A stretch of 64,000 nt of DNA from Pseudorasbora parva (Eukaryota > Chordata > Actinopteri > Cypriniformes > Gobionidae). A program made the translations under genes and the position numbers. Shown piece by piece: positions 12,239 through 25,172 of this stretch. The DNA lies in contig NC_090176.1 of assembly GCF_024679245.1 (NCBI RefSeq), positions 26,109,546 through 26,173,545 on the forward strand, written 5' to 3'. How positions within the stretch are numbered: the first letter of the stretch is position 1; every line of letters starts with the position of its first letter. A model generated the notes under the pieces. It was not told where the DNA came from, ran no database searches, and saw nothing but the letters and a program-made list of their open reading frames with translations.

Positions 12239-13383
12239 TATGGAAAAGTATAACAGTAAAAGGTTGTGCAGATTATTCAAAAATGGCCTTTTTTGTTTCA
12301 CAGAAAAAATAAAACATTTTGAATGAGATGAGGGTAAATAGTGACAGAATGTTCATTTTCACAGAATTATCACCAAGGAAATATGGGAAATATACTCCCC
12401 GGCCACTTGTGACTGTCTCACCTTGTTAATCTCTCATGGGCTTGCGTCCCTGTAGACACATCTTCGTGGGGTAGTTAAAAGCCTGGGCTTAATTTAACCG
12501 CCAGTTTAAGTTCTCTTCGTGTCGGATAGGCTCTGCTCTCAACGCTTCACAAGGCCTCCGCTTAGTCAAAACAACTGTTAATTGACAGGCAGAACGACCC
12601 TGAACAGCTCTTGAATAAAACATGAGAGGGAGGTTGGAAGTTACGCATGATCAAGTGGGAAAGGGAAAGGTAGATCTGTAGACTCATAGCTCTCCATCTC
12701 CTTCCAGTTTGAATTTAGGCTGCTTGCTGATCATGGGCTTTAATTTTTCTACACTAAAGGGGGTTTAACAATCAGTCTAATCAGCCATCAGCCTTCTCTT
12801 CATTGGAAAACTGCATTGTGGTAATTCATAATCTTTTGTGCGCACAGCGTGACATGGAAAGATTGAAAGCAGAGAACAAAATGAAATTATTGACTTCTTT
12901 TCATTGCCATGCCTCCCTCCTGGGATTTTGCTTTTAAACTGAGAACGGCAAAGGAAAATCATGGCTTGTGCTCAGGATGGCAGCCTACAACAACACTTGA
13001 CAGTCAGACGAACTCCAGAGACGTTTAATGCATCTGTTTTTATAATACCCGTTCCAAACCCTCATAAGCTGCCTACATTATACAGCATTTTAAGGTGTCA
13101 TTGGTATGCTCTCCTATGCTAAGGCCATTCTAAACATTAGGCAACAACAGTGGTCCTTCTTTTGGCCAAATTCAACCTAATATTTGTACGTGCTATTTTT
13201 ATACTTAGATTATGGAAGTTACAAGCCTAGCAACATGCTAAAGTCAAACTCTTTTGGACTGAATTGCCACATTACTTTGCGATGTGTTTCACTCTATTGA
13301 TAGGATGCTACTAATTGGCAATTTATGAGGTTTATCAGGATTTGTTGCCTCCTTGGGATCTGGCCACCTCACTGTATTTTCAG

Positions 13384-14440
13384 TGTGCTTTCACACTTGC
13401 TTCGATCGCCTGGTTCGATCGCCTGGAGTGAACCAGAGTTTGACTGCTCCCCCCTGCCCCGCTGGACTGTGTTCATATTATATTATTTGGTCCAAACCAG
13501 GGTGCGTTTGCGTCATCAAAACAGCAGCTGTTTACTCTGTTGCTTGGTAACGACAGAAGGCGAGAAGGTGGCAAAATGAGTAGCGTTGCTCACCTCACTT
13601 TTCAGGGCTCCAGACTAACTGTTTTTACTTGGAGCACTGTAGACAACTGCATTTTTTAGGAGCACAAGCAGAAGATTTAGGGGCACACCTTAAATCAGCC
13701 TGCAAGGCAGTTATTCACATTTCCCCCTTTGGACTGCATTACTGACAAATGACTAGGTAATAAATAGATTTAACATTTAGAAATTACAATTACAAACAAG
13801 TTTGAATCTAAGTTCTATATGCACTAATCCTTATATTTTTTACTTAACCTGTTGTCTACATGGGAATTGACGCTAATAGGAGCTACCTTTCTCCAAAAGT
13901 ACTTTTTTTTTATTTTTTATTCTGAAACAATATTCTCAACAGTGTTCAATCAGCTTTGACATATTTAAATCTGCATATATATATATATATATAGGTTATT
14001 TTTTAACTGTTGGTTTTGTTACCAAAGCTTCAGTTAGTAAGGGCACTTGCGTCAATCTGCCATAAATGTACTGCATGTTCTAAAGAACGCTGAAGACGAG
14101 CAGAAATTAGATCTACAGCTCTCTGCTTGCAGTATGTCAGTCACGCTCGTCAGGAAATTGAGAGTGAAACGCATGCAAAACACACATTATCAAATTATAT
14201 GTCATTAGTAGCGCTTCACTTCCGCGTTTTTAGTACGATTGCATTCACATCAGCTGCGAACCGTCCCGGAGTTTACATGAACCGAACCCCAGACCACCTT
14301 TTTTAAACGGACTCTGGTACAGCCCCGCGTGTGCGCGCCCGAGTTTGGAAGACTGCGTTCACATCATCACATCAAAAGAACCGAACTCTGACATTAGTCG
14401 AACCCGGGTGCGCACCAAAAGTTCTAGTGTGAAAGCACCC
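13384..14440. mobile_element. Inverted-repeat element with GTGCTTTCACACT ends
   Basis: The left end GTGTGCTTTCACACTTG is matched at the right end by CTAGTGTGAAAGCACCC. Subterminal segments on both sides mention GAACC and CCAGGGTGCG-type sequence in opposite orientation. The interior contains unrelated AT-rich and (TA)n sequence (13979-13994), which suggests later insertions. There is no coding frame. Confidence 0.65.
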
Positions 14441-14808
14441 TCAGTGTCTTCTGGCATGATTGCTGCATTTAAGATGATGCTTAAAATAATTCAGTTTCTT
14501 ATGCATTTGGTCAAATCCAATATATCTGTGTTTTAAATGTACACTCTAAACCTAAACTGCCTAAAGCAAGTGGCAGCACATCAGTAACATTTGAAAAGTC
14601 ATTCCCTTTAAATGGCAAATAATTCTGTGTAGTGAAAAAACTAATAACCTTGCTGAAATGTATACACTGAGAGTACATAGTGTATAGTACTTTATTTGGG
14701 ATGTGACTTTTTAGTGCAAGAAATATTTTCTGCTATGGTTATACTTCAGTTTTGACCTGAAAGCTTGGCTGATACAGCCGAAAACACAGTCTTTCAAAGT
14801 GTGCAAAC

Positions 14809-15273
14809 TAGGGATGGGCGATATGGCCTTAAAATCCATATTGCGATATACATTGCAGCCTCTTGCGATAACGATATATATTGCAATATATAAATTATAA
14901 TAGAACCTTCTGAAAAATGTTGAGTAAACTGGTGTCTTTTTAGTTAAAGGAACACTCCACTTTTTTGATATAGGTTGATTTTCCAAGTCCCTTCGAGTTA
15001 AACAGTTGAGTTTTACATTTTTGAATCCATTCAGCTGATCTCTGTATCTGGTGGTAGCACTTTTAGCATAGCTTAGCATACATCATTGAATCGTATTAGA
15101 CCATTAGCATCATGCTCAAAAATGAATCAATACGATGATGCGTTGCAATCAGTTGCAGCTCGTGGCTCTAAATTTCACCGGTAGAGTCCATCATCAACGT
15201 GCATTATCTCGTGCAATATAATTAAAGTCTCTGTCGTAGGCCAATTTTGTATGGTTTATATCGCCCATTACTA
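14809..15273. mobile_element. Non-autonomous hAT-type element (TAGGGATGGGCGATA)
   Basis: The ends TAGGGATGGGCGATA and TATCGCCCATTACTA are inverted repeats, and the flanks GTGCAAAC and ATGCGAAC form an 8-bp duplication with two mismatches. Inside, from about 14943, is a piece of another element, starting TTAAAGGAACACTCCACTTT. Confidence 0.75.
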
Positions 15274-16244
15274 ATGCGAACACAGGTGGGCGACACATCC
15301 GCACTATTTGGTTTCATCTTTGTCCAGCATCAGTGCTATTTCTCTCCAGAAAGTTATGACTTATAAAAAAGTCTTTGTACTGATTTAAATTAGAGTTGTG
15401 TGTCTCTTAATTTCCTTCACACAGGTGCTCGTAATATATGACGAAATTTACATCGCTCGCACTGTACAGATACCCTAGCGTGTGTCTAAAAACTGAAGTA
15501 TACTTTGAGCTTTAGAAGGTAATAGCCTATATACTGTAAGCTGTAGACAGCAATGCAGCTCACTACGTTTTGGAGCAGAACTATAATTCCATCCGTTTGC
15601 TTTTCACGCACCTTATCATTCTTGTCACAAGGTTTCTGCTTTTGGAGGAAGTATTCCTCCAAGTGGTAATGTTTGAAGACATGTCTAAATGTGGAGTGGC
15701 TCGGAGCTGAATCTCAGCCAGCCGTTTAATGGATGTGAGCGAGAGCTCGGAGAGAGCGTGCCTAGAGCCACAGCTGAGACAAAGACACGCTTAGAGACGC
15801 AGACACACACTGTGTCCATTCATCTTTCCTCAGTAGAAAAAAAAAACAGAAAAACACACATGCACAGAGTGAAGATACATCGACAGGGTGCTGCTGGCCA
15901 GTGACCTGAAAGGGGAATGACAGCGCAGCAGACGCGGTCACGGTCACAGTGGGGACTTCTGGGTAACAGGACATCGCTGATGCAACGCTTCATCTTTTAC
16001 ATCAAAGGCCTTTGTGCATCCCATGTTAAAACGCGTTGTTCTTTATCGGACCAAACAGCATTTTGGCTTTCATGTTGCTACATTTTGCATTGAACAATGG
16101 AGTTGTTTCCTGCCGGCATTTTTAAAAGGTTTGCGATGATGACATGAAGGCAGGCATCAGTAGGATGTGGTGCTGTAATTTTGATATCCACCAGACTTTT
16201 TGGTGTTCATGGATAAGGCTAACTTCTCGTAATTTCTGTCCTAG

Positions 16245-16346
<102 letters not shown>

Positions 16347-16627
16347 TAAGGAGCACACATGCATGTTGAAGTCTCATTTACATGTAAATGACTGCTCTTG
16401 TCAGATGATTTGGTTCATTGTGGTAAGGACAGACACATTTCCATCTATATCCACTTTTGTGCGCCGTCTATAACTCACACCCTAAAACGATAAGACGTGC
16501 TTGCGCAGTTCGCCTTCCCTAATAATTTCTCTGTTTGTTTGGGTGTGTTGTTTATCACTGGCTCTCAGCTCCAGAGCTAAAGAAGATTCAACGAGTGGGA
16601 AAAGCAGGGGAAAACAATAGTATAAAA

Positions 16628-17564
16628 TAGAGCTGCACGATAAATCACGCTTAAACCGATTTGGCTTAGTGTGATTATGAAATTGCAAAGGCTGCAATTT
16701 TATTTATTGTGAAGCACAGCTCTGTGATCAATAGTAAATGCTGCTCTATCTGAAAGAACTGCGAGTTTAAGTCGCTTATAAAGTGCATTTGAAAAAATAC
16801 GCGTCAAACATCTTTTCAAACATGAGAAGCACTTTTAAACCTTTTGTCCAACAAAAGAGAACATTTAATAACATGGTTTTACTCCAAACTCTCTTCATAA
16901 TGACATCCTTCTGTGAGATGATGTGGCTCTTAGAATAAGGCATACAAAATATTTCATAGTATTCTACACAGTGATAAAGGCTATGTCAACTAGCACTGAA
17001 TTATACATCTACACTCTAAAAAATTCTGAGTAAAAAGCAACCCAATGTTGGGTCAAATATGGACTAATCCAGCAGTTGGGTTGTTTTAGTATTAAGCAAA
17101 TATTTAACCCAACCGCAGGATTAAATCAACCCAATCGCTGGGTTAAAATAACCCAATTGCTGGGTTAGCCCATATTTGACCCAACATTGGGTTAAAACAA
17201 CCCAGCATTTTTTAGAGTGTACTTTATTATCATGAAAATATCTCAGAAGGCTTAAATGGACTCAGATAACCATATATTGTTGTAGTCGTGTGTTTATTAG
17301 TCTTGTTTAATCATAGTGTTTTAATCTTCTGTTTATTCAGCCACAGTGATAGTATGATGCCCATATAGGGATTTCCTGGAAGGATGTTTATCATCATTCT
17401 TCTGCATATTTGTAGTTTCTACACGAGAGCGCCCTCTGGCTTTAACATAGAGCAGCATTTACTACTGATCACAGAGAAGAGCTTCACTGATAAGTTGCAC
17501 GTAAAATAATTGTAGACTTTGCCAAATCGCATCCGGTTTCATTATGATTAATCGCGCAGTCCTA
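16628..17564. mobile_element. hAT-type element carrying a nested MITE
   Basis: The ends TAGAGCTGCACGATAAATC and GATTAATCGCGCAGTCCTA are inverted repeats. The flanks GTATAAAA (16620-16627) and GTTTAAAA (17565-17572) are an 8-bp duplication with one mismatch. A second element is nested at 17012-17219. It starts 287 bases downstream of the exon donor at 16341. No transposase frame is seen. Confidence 0.8.
17012..17219. mobile_element. Foldback MITE (CACTCTAAAAAA, CCCAA/TTGGG rich), TA-flanked
   Basis: The ends CACTCTAAAAAAT and TTTTTTAGAGTG are inverted repeats flanked by TA at 17010-17011 and 17220-17221. Arms of CCCAATGTTGGGTCAAATAT and its complement let the whole 208 bases fold. TA targets are typical of Tc1/mariner-type non-autonomous elements. 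Confidence 0.85.
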
Positions 17565-20500
17565 GTTTAAAATAAATAGTTCTGTCTGTTTCCTAATAGG
17601 ATCAGCTACCGTGAAACCATTGCACGTCCTTAATTCCCCAAGATGTGATGTTGTTAAAAGTTAATGTTCATAGGACCTATTCACTTTTTAACTTTTTGAT
17701 AAATGCAAATTAAATGTATGCAATAATAACTAATGTTATATTTTTTTACAATTAAATATTTATTAATAACATTGCTTAAATGTTTTGTCAATGCCATTTA
17801 ATATAATTTTTAAATACTTCAGCCTCAGTCTTCCTGTGAAACTTCTGGTTAGGTTTTATTTGTTCTTTCTCTGAGAGACCATTGAGATCCATGAGGCAGT
17901 GCTGTGTTTTAAACAAAATAAGAGGGAGCTTTTGAAGAACAAAGATATGAGAAGGAGAGAGAGTGTGGAAGAACAGGGGAGCACTGCTGCAGTGCGGTGT
18001 CTTTCACACTTCACTTTCATATTTAATAAGTCTCTCTCGGTTTCTACCTCACATGTGGATTGTGAAATGAACACCTCAGCCGTACATGTATTGATCACTC
18101 TGTGTGAACGCACTTGGGTGTATTTTGGAGAGAGACTGACGGAACACTTCTGGATGACTTTGCTCTTCTTTTCCAGAAGTTTCTCTCTCAGATACACTGT
18201 TTAAACTCGTTTTACATCCTCCCATTTTTTGGCAGAACACAGTGTGCTTTGCTTCATCTGAAGTCCTGTCTTCAAGAGTAGACAAATACTCCTAGATTCA
18301 ATCTGACCGTTTATATAAGCTGTGGCGCTCATGTCATTGGTTGAGCCGATGTTGCTGTCTGCCTAGTTGGGATCTTTTAATTTCTTTATCCTGACTTAAT
18401 TTAATGGTGTTCACATACTCAGATGAAAATCAAATGAGGAAATACATGTTTTTGGCTAGCCTAAAATAGAAAAGTGTGTGAAATAATTCGCTATGGGCCA
18501 TTGAATTATTAGAAAAATGTTCACACATGAAGTAGCGATGCAACAACATTTTGACGCATTGATTATTTTTGTGGCATAATTCAATGACCCAGATTAATTT
18601 ATTCGACTTATACTATCACACCTCAAAACTTTGTTCAGATGTTTTATTTAAAGACCCTTGTCAGATTTCTGTTTCTGTTAAAATTCTTACATATCCCAAG
18701 CCTCCATTGCCAATTCCAAAATATGATTTTAGATCTAATGATGAAAGCTTGAGCCCTCAATATTCAGACCAATGCCGTTATTAGAGCAAGGGAGAGAGAT
18801 TGATTTAAAACTGTGTGAATTACTACTACTAATACCGTAGATGTAAGTTTAACTGTTTCAAGAACAGCAACTTTACTACCTCGCTACCGAGAAATGCCAT
18901 GTAGGCTTTCAGCTGCTAAACTATTTTAATAATGAAGTCACGGGGCAGTGCTGACGAGTTTCTGTGCTCATATGTTTCCATGTCTGTACTATACTTGGAG
19001 CAAGAACTTTTTTAGCAGTGTGTATACTGGAAAATAATTGCACACGGAATCAGAATCAAGCATTCAACAGCCCCATAGTATGTATATAATATACAGTGAA
19101 TAATATACTTAATATAATATTTACATATAAAAAGACTAGCTTGTTTAGGTTTTTTGTTTTTTTTGGCATGCCTGCAATAGAAAAGCTGCCTAAACTATAT
19201 ATAGAGCCATTATTAATGAGTGAGCTGTTACTGCTGACAGTTTCATAATGTCAGATTCTGTTGACTGAATTTAAAATGCCCACCCAACGTCTATGATATT
19301 AGCTGATGTATTTTATCAATCTGACAGCATGTTGGGTGGGGGGGTTACGTGTGGGGTTTGGATGGATCGTTCAACTAAATAATTGGTTAGTGGAGCGAGT
19401 TTTATTTCGACTTTTTTTCTTAGTAGTTTAGCTGTAATATTTTAAGCTGTAGTGATTTGAGAAACATAGATGAAGCCAGCATGCTAAAACTCAGCTTGTC
19501 TCGTTGCTTTTATTGACCACTAAAACTTTTCAAAGATAGCTGAAACGCTCTGCAAAGGATTGTTTCTAAATTCATCTCCTTTAAAATACTGCAGCTACTC
19601 TGTCAAAGCACTGCTTTTGTAACACATCCAGCACCTTCAACAATAAATGTCAAAACAATTACTGTTGCACTTTATTCTGTTTTCTGTGAGCGACGTTCCC
19701 ATTATTACACATAATCCGCAAAGGCTTTTGTGAGGATTATGATAGTTTGTGCAAGAAAAGGTTATAGTTTTTATCCAATTTGTTGAGTATCTGTCAGTTC
19801 ATTTATCGTTAATTTACCTAACATGTGCTTGGTGGACATGACTTTAAAACTCAAATGTTGGTGCAAACATTCAGCCTTTAGCTAAATCATTGCAATTTTG
19901 CAGACAAAGCCGAGGGACAATATACAAAATTCACAAAAACATGAAGCACGAAATGCAACATCCTTAACATTTGTGAGGTGAATCTGAACTTTTTATTGTA
20001 CTATTTTATTATTATTATACTCACCTTCGTGTCATACTAAACGGACACAAAAGATGACATTTTAACTTTCTGTCCATACAGCGAAAATTCAGTGGGATCC
20101 AAAACCACAACTTTTCATTTTAGGGCGAACCTTTAAAGACACAAGTGACATTGCAGTAGACCCCAAGAAATGTTCAATTGACACGGTCTTAGAATGCATT
20201 ACCTTTCGTGTTTAAACCTTGTTTAAGAATACTGTTCAGTTTAACTTTTTCACACTAGAGCTTTGACCTCTTGACTGTACATCTGATGTGTTGGTCAAAA
20301 GGACTCTGAACATTCCAGTGGCTTACTGTTGCGGTGGGAAAGGGACTTACCCATATCGATCCTCCAATCGACATCCATTGATTTTCTTTGTGTGTGTGTG
20401 TGTGTGTGTAAAAACATTTGACCCATAAAAGCCAAAGACTCTGCTGCTAGTTGGCACTGTCTGGACAGATCGCTGACGGTATGAATTTTGATCTGCAAAC

Positions 20501-20689
20501 AAACACCCTGTTTGCGGGGAATATTCTCAGACCGGACCCCAGGGTCAGATTGCATAACCCAACTGCCACCTTTACGCATGCGATAACATAATTTTAAAAA
20601 TAAGCACACGTAAACAAGTGCTCACACTGAGGAGCGAGTGCCTGCTGCTCGGTTTCTGATGTATTATGATTTAATGTTTGATATAAAGT

Positions 20690-22000
20690 TGATTTACACT
20701 ACCATTCAAAACTTTGTCGTCTGTAAATATATTTTTTGCCATTTTTTAAGTCTCTTATGCTCATCAAAGCTGCATGTATTTGATAAAAAAATACAGTAAA
20801 AACAGTAATGTAAAATATTATTACAATTTAAAATAGAGTTGTACGATATTATGATATAAATTTTGGTTTATAGGTTATATGTAAAAAAGACAAGAGGCTA
20901 ATATTGTATATAAATTGTATGTAAATTGTATGTAAATTACGCATTATTATACGTATTTTATATATGTTAAATTACGGTATAAACGATTAAAATGTCTTTT
21001 AAATGACAATCTGCCTTTTGAAGAGAGATCATAGTCAGGTAAAGTTCTGGCACCACCATCCCAACATAATGTGCAACACAGTGTACTTTCACATAAAATG
21101 TTAAGCAAACGTTAATGTTGTGTGTACAGTATATCCCAGTAAATACAGTTACACTCACGTGACATTGTAGTTCTTTGTCATCACAAAAGTTTATTATTTA
21201 AATGTGTTTTAAAGCCTCAGTCACATGCAGATTTTCTGAGCGTATACTCCTGAAGCGCATGCACACTATAAGCTAATACCAAGCTAATTTCTGTTTTGTG
21301 TCTTATTGCATTTAATCTATTAAATACACACAGTTTACATAAACTGTCATTTATATCATAAGTGAATGTAAATCGTTTGGATGTGTGTCAGCATAGATCA
21401 GTTAGATCTGTGCAATTGATCTTAGTGACAGCAGCCTAATATACCCGCTACTCTGTCATTACTGTTAACCAAACAACAAAATACAAAGAGAAAATCACTC
21501 GCTGCTCTTGACCAAATATCAGTAGCTTTAAGAATCAGTGTATTTTTAATTAATTAAGTGAAGTCTATATAGTGTTTTAATTTTAGATTTAATTTCTTGC
21601 TTTTATGCTAATTTTAAATATAGCTACTGTAGCTGAAAATATTAAAACACTTTTTCATTTGTATCTTATATAGTATTTGTCCTGTAATTTGCTTCTTTGT
21701 TCTTATTTTTAATACAAAAAAAGATAAAATAATAAGATATTATATAGTTTTTAAAAACAACAAAAGTTTGTGGCTCATGATCCAGTCTGAAAATAAATGG
21801 TATGATATTTGTCATATCACCCACCCCTAATTTAAAATAATCTTTTATATTATAAAATGCAATTTATTCCCGTGAAGTCAAAGTGGAATTTTCAGCATCA
21901 TTACCCCAGTCTTGCAGCCTCACATGATCCTTCAGAAATCATTCTAATATGCTGATTTAGTGCTCAAGAAACATTTCTCATCTATGTTGAAATCTTAATT
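20690..22000 (-). repeat. Dispersed repeat, reverse orientation, split by a hAT insertion
   Basis: The left part is 20690-20833, starting CTACCATTCAAAACTTTG and including AGTCTCTTATGCTCATCAAA. The right part is 21838-22000, including TTTTCAGCATCATTACCCCA and CACATGATCCTTCAGAAATC. They are the two halves of one reverse-oriented copy of the family also seen at 6070-6520. Confidence 0.75.
20834..21829. mobile_element. Non-autonomous hAT-type element, 996 bp
   Basis: The ends TAGAGTTGTACGATA and TATCACCCACCCCTA are related inverted repeats. A perfect 8-bp duplication, ATTTAAAA, lies at 20826-20833 and 21830-21837. The element interrupts a dispersed repeat whose halves can be rejoined across it. 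No transposase frame is present. Confidence 0.85.
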
Positions 22001-22986
22001 AAAAAACAGTTGTGTATCTTAATATTTTTGTTGAAAATTGTGATGCGTTTTGGATTATGTTGACCCAGCTTGTTGGGATTTATACATTAAACCAGATTAT
22101 TGTTTGACATTGTTCTGGGTCACACAACCTAATATTGAAGCTATTAATATTAAACCATAATGCAGTCTTACATATCTGAATACGCATTGCAGCTTTGTTA
22201 CATGAAATGACAGTGATGTCACGTTGTATGCCAGCCCTAGTTGTGCCATTCGTTTGGCAGGAGGTCAAGCTTCCATATGGTGCCGTGTCATTTGTGTAGA
22301 TCTGGTATATTCTGCGTAGAAGGCTAGCGTTCCGAGCAGATGTTAGCTGTGACGGACATGCAAATAAACAAGTTATAATGTGATACTTCAAGCGTTTTTC
22401 TACAGTAATAATCTGTGAGATAAACAATGTAATACAAACCTTAAATTAATTCAGGAAAGTTCCCCTATGGACATTTTCTCTCAGAACAGAACACAAAGCA
22501 TCTGTTGACAAATGTATCCGGTTTTAACTGGTTCGCTCATACCCACCATTGGGTTACATTTACCAGGCGTATTGTCAGTTAAATTTACCAGTAGCTGAGT
22601 TACTCAAAAGCTTCCAGCACCTGAGTAAAATAACAAAAATAATCCAAAAAAAGTGAACCCAACAGGCTGAATGCAGCATTTTTAAAGATTACGCCATTAT
22701 AGGTTTTCAGCAGACAATGGAAACCTAGAGGTTTTTATTTTCCTAAATGGTCAAGCTTTGTTTGCATTTCTTTCCACCATGCTATGGCTGAAGGAACTCA
22801 TTAAGCTTAGCCTCGGTTTGAACCCTTCACACATTGAGCAGGAAGTTGTCTTATCCTGTGCTGATGTGTGAAGAGAGAGAGAGAGCAGGAAGGCAGAATC
22901 CAGACAGTTTTAGCCTGGGCACAGCCCTCCAGACCCGCAGCTGGAAACGGGTCATTGTGTTCTCCGTCATCCAGACGTCCAGTGTT

Positions 22987-23000
22987 GTTGCCATAGCAAC
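22987..23000. promoter_or_regulatory. Candidate RFX X-box palindrome
   Basis: The 14 bases GTTGCCATAGCAAC are an inverted-repeat X-box (two half sites, GTTGCC and AGCAAC, spaced by two bases) of the kind bound by RFX transcription factors. It lies in a stretch (about 22800-23230) with no recognised repeat, inside the 26-kb intron. A single motif of this length can occur by chance, so function is not shown. Confidence 0.35.
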
Positions 23001-24233
23001 AGCAGGGCTAGCTGAGGTCAGAATGCGTATGCTGGCTGATAAGAGGCAGAGCATTCAGACTACTTAGTCTTTAATCAGTGCTCTGGTTAATCAATACCGA
23101 CCAGCCTGCAGATAATCAGCAGAGGACACTTGCCGTTACTCTGGTGCTCAGACCATTGTCCATAACCGGGTTGTTTTTGTCCCGCATATCTGTTCCCAGG
23201 AATAAAAGAGCACAATCCACAAGGAGCCGTGTTATAAAATGAGAGTTTTCCCTGACTGGCTTAAGCCGTATTCACACTCAGTGATTTTGGTCACTTGCTG
23301 GTGTTTCGGCATCTAGAGCCTCTAATGTTAGGTTAGAGGTGGGTTGAATAACTGGTAATTTGTGTTTCTCTCCTCCAGGTTTTTATAGAACCTTTTCTGA
23401 TTTCTTGTATTTAACAATCAGACAAAGGTACAAAGTCGTACTTAAAGGCTTTAATGAGGGAAGGAATTACAGTCCCAAGAAGCAATGAATCACACATAAT
23501 CAAAATAAAAATTGAGAAATTTTTATTTAAATATTGATTTTATATTTATATCATATCCGTAATTCCTCAAATAAAAGCCTGTAGTCAAAGAATTGCCTCT
23601 GATAGTGGCCGGGGGCATGGTCAGCACAAACAAATAAAGGCCGGTCTCAAATTAAGGCCAGGGGAAAATTAGTGTGTATAATCTTCTAAGTGCCTTTCAC
23701 TTAATGTGCATTTAAGTTCATCGTAATGTACAGTAGGGTTGTGCTGATCCCGATGGAGCACAACCATCCTGATGCCCCGCGCCCCGTTGCGAGTCTTGCG
23801 AGTGGTCTTCCAGGTCTCTTCTATAGTTAACCTAAACACTTTGCAGGTAAAGCTCTGTAAGTTAAATTAAGAATATAACTGGTGCATATATATTTAATTT
23901 TAAATAGGCTACTGTAGTCTATGGGAGATGTGACGTCTGTGAAAATACTGTTAGGTAGGCTACACAAATATTGATCTACACAATATTAACTTGTCTTTTT
24001 TATATTGTCTACTCTGCATTTAACTTAAAATATTTTATTTTGTACGACAAAACAGCATAGGCTTCAAAATAAACTATGTTGTTGAAATATTGCAAACTGG
24101 TCATATGAACTAGGCTACATGAACGACCGTTTAAAAATCAAACTGTGACATCTCTATAATGGATTGAGAAAAGTGCACGCAACCTATTGGAAGCACGGAT
24201 GAGTAATTCATCAGAAAAATAACAAAATTATTA

Positions 24234-24763
24234 GCCTGACAAGCCAGACCCACATCAAGTTGTTTGGTCTGGAAACTCACCATTGACAGGGCTCAATCCG
24301 AGGGGCGGGATAAACGGTTGTCTTTCAAACTCCCTCTGCACGCGATAGGATAGCGCTACACCAACCAGAGCAACGAAGGTGAAACAGAGCTTATTGATAG
24401 ATTAAACATTCGCCGTATCCGGTCGGCTAAACTTCGAACACATCTTCCCTTTTTAAGAATGACTCCAGTGCCGTTCTTTGTTCTTTTCTCAGAGAAAAGC
24501 TTAACTCCAAGTCTTCCAGAGTCGCAGTCAAAGCTGATTCGAAAGACCGCCGCCATTCGCCAGTTTCTGTGTTTACTAGAAGTACGCAAACGCAACTCGG
24601 CCGTCGTCATTATGGCCCCGCTCGCCGACTCTATACACGATTTGATTGGCCCGTCCAGAGTGAGGGGAATACAGCTCAGAAGGGTATTGAGAGTTCCTAG
24701 ACGACACTCGCGGGCAGTTAAAATGTGCTGCCGCTAGGGTGCGTCTAGATTTCTAGGCTACAA
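24234..24763. mobile_element. Repeat element with TAGCCTGACAAGCC / TTCTAGGCTA ends
   Basis: The left end TTAGCCTGACAAGCCAGACC and the right end GCGTCTAGATTTCTAGGCTA are weak inverted repeats. A second, partial copy lies at 55662-55995 and shares the last third (GACTCTATGCACGATGTGAT against GACTCTATACACGATTTGAT; TGCTGCCGCTAG; TCTAGATTTCTAGGCTA). The interior is GC-rich relative to its surroundings. Confidence 0.7.
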
Positions 24764-24846
24764 AATTTGTGTTTTTAAGTATAAAAAAATATGTAAATAG
24801 ACATAGGCTTTTAAAATAATGTGGTTAAAAGTGCACAGCTCTTCTT

Positions 24847-25165
24847 AAAGGGTTAGTTCAAACAAAAATTCTGTCAATAATTACTTACCCTAATGTTGTT
24901 CGACACCCGTAAAACCTTTTTTGTTATTTTTGTTAAATTCCAATGGCTCAGACAGGCCTCCATTGACACCAATGTCATTTCCCCTCTCAAGACCCATAAA
25001 GGGCACTAAAGACGTCGTTAAAAAGTCTATCTCGCTACAGTGGCTCTAAAATCATTTTAAGAAGTGACGAGAATAGTTTTTGTGCGCAAAACAAAACTAA
25101 ATAACGACTCATATAGTGATGGGCCAAATTCAAAACAAAGATTCAAATGTTTATGAATCAGCGTA
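24847..25165. repeat. TTAAAGGGTTAGTTCA-type element fragment
   Basis: It begins TTAAAGGGTTAGTTCAAAC and continues ATTACTTACCCTAATGTTGT, the arrangement of the TTAA-flanked cyprinid foldback elements. It has no right terminal repeat and gives way to an ATCA tract and the next repeat at about 25173. Confidence 0.55.
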
Positions 25166-25172
25166 TTCAGAT

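Larger units (their letters stand above)
1..16244 (+). other. Upstream intron or 5' flank of man1a2, no coding exon recognised
   Basis: No conserved protein segment was recognised here. Because the exon at 16245 is internal, at least the part next to it is intron sequence; whether all of it is intron cannot be judged without the upstream exon. Repeats listed separately fill much of it. Stretches where I see only AT-rich unassigned DNA include 1-1020, 4700-4940, 5110-5650, 6530-7490, 8480-10640, 12360-13380 and 15290-16240. A family-wide upstream exon encoding the stem (acidic and basic, coiled-coil-like) was looked for and not seen. Confidence 0.75.

Noticed and set aside
24356..24737. Overlapping open frames in a GC-richer stretch
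   Set aside because: They lie inside a dispersed repeat with a second partial copy at 55662-55995 that does not keep the frame.
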